DNA from: Otariodibacter oris
GTDB taxonomy: Bacteria; Pseudomonadota; Gammaproteobacteria; Enterobacterales; Pasteurellaceae
Assembly: GCF_009684715.1 (NCBI RefSeq)
Contig: NZ_CP016604.1
Location: forward strand, 635,262 to 699,261
DNA: 64,000 nt
Direction of reading: 5' to 3'
In this document: piece after piece, positions 60,024 to 64,000 of the stretch
Layout of the letters: each line of letters starts with the position of its first letter
How positions within the stretch are numbered: the first letter of the stretch is position 1
The notes under the pieces: generated by a model
Database searches by the model: none
What the model was told of the DNA's origin: nothing
The model's input: only the letters and a program-made list of their open reading frames with translations
Position numbers and translations under genes: made by a program

Positions 60024-61481
60024 ATGGCGAAGATCAAACCTAAAAAAGCCGAGAGAACCGTTGATAAAGAAATAGAAGAAATTAATACTGCACCACATTC
60101 TACGGAAGCAGAGCAGGCAGTACTGGGAGCTGTTCTAATCAATAATGAACAATGGGATAATGTTTCTGAAAGGGTTCAACCCTCTGATTTCTATCATTTT
60201 GCACACCGATTGATTTATGAAGAGATGCTTCATCTTGCATCGAATAATCAGCCGATTGATATTATCACCTTAGATCAAGAACTAACAAATCGAGGTGTGA
60301 TTCAAGATGTGGGTGGTTTTGCTTATTTGGCGGAGCTTTCCAAGAACACACCAAGTGCTGCCAACGTTTTAACCTATGCTGAAATTATTAGCGAGCGAGC
60401 CATTCGCCGAGAATTGATTGCCGCAGGGCATAAGATTGCAGAAATGGGTTATCAATCAAAAGGGCTGTCGATTAAAGATGTTTTAGATGAGTCGGAGCGT
60501 TCCGTTTTCCACATTGCAGAAAAACGTACCTCAAATGAAGAAGGACCTAAAAAGATCGATACCATTTTGCTTAAAACATTGGATCGTATCGAAGCGTTAA
60601 CCAAATTAAAAGGTAATGGTGTTACAGGACTTTCTACAGGCTTTACTGATTTAGATCGGAAAACCGCAGGCTTACAACCTTCAGATTTAATCATTGTTGC
60701 CGCTCGTCCTTCAATGGGAAAGACAACCTTTGCCATGAATATTTGTGAAAATGCAGCATTAGGTGACAAAATCGTTGTTGATGAAAATGGTAACCAAACA
60801 AAAGTGCCGAACAAACCTGTGCTTATTTTTAGCTTAGAGATGCCTGCCGATCAAATTATGATGCGTATGTTAGCCTCATTATCTCGTGTGGATCAAACTA
60901 AGATCAGAACAGGGCAACTCGCGCAAGATGATGAAGATTGGAGTAAGATCTCAACCAGTATGGCTCTCTTACAAGAACGCCATAATATTTATATTGATGA
61001 TAGCTCAGGTTTAACACCGACTGAATTACGCTCTCGTGCTAGACGAATCTACCGTGAAAATGGCGGCTTGAGCTTAATTATGGTCGATTATTTGCAGTTA
61101 ATGAGAGCCCCTGGGTACAGCGATAATCGAACCTTAGAAATTGCTGAAATTTCACGCTCGTTAAAAGCCTTAGCAAAAGAATTAGAAGTGCCAGTGGTTG
61201 CCTTATCACAGTTAAATCGAGGACTAGAGCAACGAGCTGATAAACGTCCAGTCAATTCCGATTTACGTGAATCAGGATCTATTGAACAAGATGCCGATTT
61301 GATTATGTTTATTTATCGAGATGAAGTGTATAACGATAATTCTGAATCAAAGGGCATGGCAGAAATTATTATCGGAAAACAACGTAATGGTCCGATTGGT
61401 AAAGTGCGTTTGGCTTTCAAAGGACAATATTCTCGATTTGATAATTATGAAAGCCAAGTAAGTTATGATGATGGGTATTAA
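60024..61481 (+). CDS. dnaB: DnaB, replicative DNA helicase
   Basis: The hexameric 5'-3' helicase of the replication fork. The 485 aa product has the N-terminal primase-interaction domain ([24 protein letters not shown]) and the RecA-like ATPase with Walker [10 protein letters not shown] (227-235), [64 protein letters not shown] and the C-terminal [19 protein letters not shown]. The frame opens at a TTG (60000), but the ATG at 60024 fits. A 14-residue insert (about 247-260) follows the Walker A helix, absent in E. coli DnaB (471 aa). Confidence 0.97.
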   Translation: MAKIKPKKAERTVDKEIEEINTAPHSTEAEQAVLGAVLINNEQWDNVSERVQPSDFYHFAHRLIYEEMLHLASNNQPIDIITLDQELTNRGVIQDVGGFAYLAELSKNTPSAANVLTYAEIISERAIRRELIAAGHKIAEMGYQSKGLSIKDVLDESERSVFHIAEKRTSNEEGPKKIDTILLKTLDRIEALTKLKGNGVTGLSTGFTDLDRKTAGLQPSDLIIVAARPSMGKTTFAMNICENAALGDKIVVDENGNQTKVPNKPVLIFSLEMPADQIMMRMLASLSRVDQTKIRTGQLAQDDEDWSKISTSMALLQERHNIYIDDSSGLTPTELRSRARRIYRENGGLSLIMVDYLQLMRAPGYSDNRTLEIAEISRSLKALAKELEVPVVALSQLNRGLEQRADKRPVNSDLRESGSIEQDADLIMFIYRDEVYNDNSESKGMAEIIIGKQRNGPIGKVRLAFKGQYSRFDNYESQVSYDDGY

Positions 61482-61483
61482 TT

Positions 61484-61774
61484 ATGTTATGTGCGATTTA
61501 TAAAAGCAGTAAAAAAGCAGAAATGTATTTATATATTGAAAAACGGGATCAATTTGATTCTGTTCCAGAAGAATTATTACAACAATTTGGTAAACCACAA
61601 TTTGTAATGTTATTTAATTTAAAAGGAAACAAGTCTCTCAAGCGGGCAGATAATCAAGAAGTTTTGCAACAAATTGAAACGAAGGGTTTCTATCTACAAA
61701 TGCCGCCGCCAGTAGAAAATTTGCATAAGCAATTTGTTGAACAAAATATCGAACAACAAAAGGGACAATTATAA
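61484..61774 (+). CDS. ycgL: YcgL-family protein
   Basis: A 96 aa protein matching Ycg[42 protein letters not shown] and [13 protein letters not shown]. The fold is a small alpha/beta domain; the cellular role is not known to me. It starts 2 bases after dnaB and its stop shares a base with the nrdR ATG, so the three genes appear to be one unit. Confidence 0.93.
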   Translation: MLCAIYKSSKKAEMYLYIEKRDQFDSVPEELLQQFGKPQFVMLFNLKGNKSLKRADNQEVLQQIETKGFYLQMPPPVENLHKQFVEQNIEQQKGQL

Positions 61775-62235
61775 TGCGTTGCCCATTTTGTCATGCCGAA
61801 GATACAAAGGTGATCGATTCACGTGTTGCGTCAGATGGGTATTCCATTCGTCGTCGCCGTGAATGTAATCAGTGTAAGGAACGTTTTACCACCTTTGAAA
61901 CTGTTGAGTTACAGATTCCGCACATTATAAAAAGTAACGGTAATCGAGAAGCATTTGATGAGCAAAAATTACGTCAAGGGATGGTTCGTGCGTTAGAAAA
62001 ACGCCCTGTCAGTGCTGATGATTTAGAAAAAGCCATCACTCAAATCATCATCCGCTTACAAGGATTAGGCGAAAGAGAAGTGCCAAGTAGCCTTCTCGGT
62101 AAACTCGTACTCGAAGCCTTAAAAAATTTAGATAAAGTGGCTTATATTCGCTTCGCTTCTGTTTATATGAGCTTTGATGACATTGAAGAATTTACCAAAG
62201 AGATTGAAAAATTACGCTTGGATAAAGGGTGTTGA
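61774..62235 (+). CDS. nrdR: NrdR, ribonucleotide reductase gene repressor
   Basis: NrdR senses ATP/dATP through an ATP-cone and represses nrd genes. The 153 aa product has the zinc ribbon with Cys3, Cys6 and Cys31, Cys34 ([16 protein letters not shown] ... [14 protein letters not shown]) and the ATP-cone ([30 protein letters not shown]-like). Its usual neighbour ribD is not here; it follows dnaB-ycgL instead, overlapping ycgL by one base. Confidence 0.97.
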   Translation: MRCPFCHAEDTKVIDSRVASDGYSIRRRRECNQCKERFTTFETVELQIPHIIKSNGNREAFDEQKLRQGMVRALEKRPVSADDLEKAITQIIIRLQGLGEREVPSSLLGKLVLEALKNLDKVAYIRFASVYMSFDDIEEFTKEIEKLRLDKGC

Positions 62236-62293
62236 TTGAATTAGTAAGGACTACTTACTACTCATTCTAATAAGGGATTCCCGTAGAATGTTA

Positions 62294-62340
62294 AAAAGGA
62301 CTGAATCCGATTTATATCGTTTTCAGTCCTTTTCTTTTTG
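62294..62340 (+). terminator. Terminator after nrdR
   Basis: AAAAGGACTGAA / TTCAGTCCTTTT stem with an inner CGAT/ATCG helix and a C-T-rich tail TTTTCTTTTTG. The A-run on the left would also give a T tail on the minus strand, so it may serve the convergent ABC gene. Confidence 0.85.
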
Positions 62341-62365
62341 CAGATTAGTTAAGGTAACTCACCGC

Positions 62366-64000
62366 TTAAGACATTCTTCCATTGGCGATATGGATCACTT
62401 GATCGCAAATAGACATGGTTGATTCCCTGTGGCTTACTAAGATAATCAGTTTGTCAGATTTTTCTTTGAGTAATGATTGAAGAATAATGGCTTCGTTCAA
62501 GCTATCTAAATTACTGGTTGGTTCATCCAGTAAAATGATAGGAGCATTATGTAAAAATGCACGAGCAATACCAATTCGTTGTTTTTCCCCATCAGATAAG
62601 CTATTTCCTAGCTCGGTGACTTTCGTGTCATAACCTTCAGGCAAACTCATAATAAAATCGTGAATCGATGCTTTTTTAGCGGCTTCGATTACTTGTTCTT
62701 TAGTTGCTTGGCGGTGTGCCATCACAATATTTTCGTAAATACTTTCATTGAAAATATAGGTCTGTTGGGTGATATAAGCCATATTATCACGCAAGTTGTG
62801 CGTGTTAATTTGGGTTAAATCTGTGCCATTGATTTGGATTTTTCCCGCTTGTGGATCGTAGAATCGCATTAATAGCTTAAGCAAAGTACTTTTCCCACTA
62901 CCACTACGTCCGTGAATCCCTAAGATTTGTCCCTTATTTAATGAAAATGAAAGGTTAGATAAGATCTGTTCGTTTTCATAAGCGAAATCAACATTTTCAA
63001 CCTGAATACGTTCAATATTTTCTAGATCTTTACCCTTTTCGACATCTTCTAAATTTGGTTCTTCCGAAAGTAGAGCAAGCACTCGTTCGCCACTGGCTAG
63101 GGTTTGCAGTAAATTATTTGAGAGGTTGCTCAAGGCAATAACGGGTCCATAGCTCGACATTAATAAAATGACTGCAATTAATAATCCAGAGAAACTAATT
63201 TGTTGATAAGCAAATAAAATTAAACCCACAAATAGAATAAGAATATTAAAAATAGAAACGGCAAATTCAGTGTAAGAGCGTACTTTACCTTCTTGATTTT
63301 TAATTGCTAAGAATGCTTTATCAATATTTTGGCTACGTTGGTTAATTTCTGTTAAGCGTTCATCTTCATTACCAAATAATTGGATCTCTTTCATTCCTCT
63401 AATACTATCAAGGAAATAGTCATTCATTTCGCCGACTAATTCACGATATTGACGTCCACTTTCACGTCCCATTCTTGTGGTGATGATTGGCAAGATAAAA
63501 CCAATGGTGACATAAGCCAATAAAGCGACTAAGGTAAACCATAGCGAGATATGCGAGAACACCAGCAAGAGAACGATTGAAGTTAAAATAGCAATCATCA
63601 CAGGGGCGATGGTATGTGCATAAAAGACTTCAAGTAATTCAATATCGTTTGTGACTAAAGATAATAATTGTCCCGATTGTTTGCCTTGTAATTTGACGAA
63701 GGCTAATTTACGCAATGCAGAAAAGACTTTATCACGTAATAATGCAAGCAATTTAAAGGCAATATAATGCCCTGACATTTGTTCAAGGTAGCGTAAAATT
63801 CCCCTCGCAAACGCAAGCACAACAAGTAAGGTTAAAATAGTTGAAAAACTGAGATGCGTTTGGATATCTAGTAGATTAATCAAACCCATTGCACCAAAGA
63901 CAATAATAAATATCGCCGCAAGGAAACCTAACACGCCCATAATGATGGTAAATGTCATAATATGCGCAAGCGGAGTGACTAACTTCATCAGTTGCCACAT
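62366..64000 (-). CDS. Fused ABC transporter, permease-ATPase (CydC-like; start may lie beyond window)
   Basis: A half-transporter with an N-terminal six-helix membrane domain and a C-terminal ATPase: Walker A GRSGSGKST, Q loop TQQTYIFNE, signature NSLSDGEKQRIGIARA, Walker B IILLDEPTSNLD and a switch His in SHRES. At least 544 aa are visible; an ATG coincides with the very last bases, but the frame may extend outside. It resembles the paired H. influenzae HI0663/HI0664 transporters and CydC-type proteins in cysteine/glutathione or amino acid export. The signature LSDGE departs from LSGGQ at two positions. A partner half-transporter probably lies outside the window. Confidence 0.82.
   Translation of the reverse strand: MWQLMKLVTPLAHIMTFTIIMGVLGFLAAIFIIVFGAMGLINLLDIQTHLSFSTILTLLVVLAFARGILRYLEQMSGHYIAFKLLALLRDKVFSALRKLAFVKLQGKQSGQLLSLVTNDIELLEVFYAHTIAPVMIAILTSIVLLLVFSHISLWFTLVALLAYVTIGFILPIITTRMGRESGRQYRELVGEMNDYFLDSIRGMKEIQLFGNEDERLTEINQRSQNIDKAFLAIKNQEGKVRSYTEFAVSIFNILILFVGLILFAYQQISFSGLLIAVILLMSSYGPVIALSNLSNNLLQTLASGERVLALLSEEPNLEDVEKGKDLENIERIQVENVDFAYENEQILSNLSFSLNKGQILGIHGRSGSGKSTLLKLLMRFYDPQAGKIQINGTDLTQINTHNLRDNMAYITQQTYIFNESIYENIVMAHRQATKEQVIEAAKKASIHDFIMSLPEGYDTKVTELGNSLSDGEKQRIGIARAFLHNAPIILLDEPTSNLDSLNEAIILQSLLKEKSDKLIILVSHRESTMSICDQVIHIANGRMS

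Noticed and set aside
60762-60803. DnaB intein
   Set aside because: The insert is only 14 residues and has no splicing motifs, and the flanking ATPase motifs are continuous.
62366-64000. Calling the last gene cydC
   Set aside because: The ATPase signature and membrane domain are closer to the HI0663/HI0664-like group than to E. coli CydC, and no cydD is visible.

Overview
This window is a stretch of ordinary chromosome from a gammaproteobacterium of the family Pasteurellaceae. The base composition is AT-rich, gene order follows Haemophilus/Actinobacillus and E. coli blocks, and the 9-mer ACAAGCGGT (or its complement ACCGCTTGT) occurs at least 13 times by eye. That 9-mer is the DNA uptake signal sequence (USS) of the Actinobacillus pleuropneumoniae/Mannheimia/[Haemophilus] ducreyi branch; I did not see the H. 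influenzae type AAGTGCGGT. The genus cannot be fixed from sequence reading alone. I saw no tRNA, rRNA, insertion sequence, prophage or CRISPR array, and every gene that does not run off the window looks intact.

Layout. 1-8.4 kb is the distal half of the dcw cell-wall/division cluster (ftsW end, murG, murC, ddlB, ftsQ, ftsA, ftsZ) plus lpxC. 8.5-11.0 kb is nusB-thiL-pgpA-LysE exporter on the minus strand. 11.1-14.6 kb is the competence/type IV pilus operon comABCDE (minus), equivalent to E. coli hofMNOPQ, divergent from the class A PBP gene mrcA. 17.5-21.4 kb is aroK-aroB-dam and a sodium symporter. 21.5-23.4 kb has fadL/ompP1 and yfcZ. 23.5-29.8 kb is a complete isc iron-sulfur operon (iscRSUA, hscB, a DUF2625 gene, hscA, fdx, iscX) with a recognisable IscR operator/promoter. 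29.8-32.4 kb is ygiM, pit and its DUF47 partner (minus). 32.7-37.0 kb is pheST, ihfA and an NlpC/P60 lipoprotein. 37.2-39.8 kb is yfbV and yciC-yciB-yciA-yciI. 39.9-43.5 kb is glnE-cutC. 43.6-47.1 kb is a small lipoprotein gene, rseB-rseC (without rpoE-rseA) and fadD. The rest is housekeeping and metabolism: leuB, ubiG, gdhA, cpdB, ppiB, cysS, an LMW phosphatase, sbcB, a secreted SAM-hydrolase-like protein, the RNase AM homologue, dnaB, ycgL, nrdR, and a fused ABC transporter cut by the window end.

The most interesting unexplained region is the 176-bp interval after the NlpC/P60 gene (36996-37171). It has a near-consensus CRP site 7 bp past the stop codon, promoter-like hexamers, a foldable core and a strong Rho-independent terminator. 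It is a good candidate for a small CRP-dependent RNA. Other points are terminators built from inverted USS pairs, DUF2625 inside the isc operon, a signal-peptide-bearing SAM-hydrolase homologue, lineage insertions or extensions in DnaB, ExoI and FadL, and a tiny reading frame overlapping the yfcZ start.
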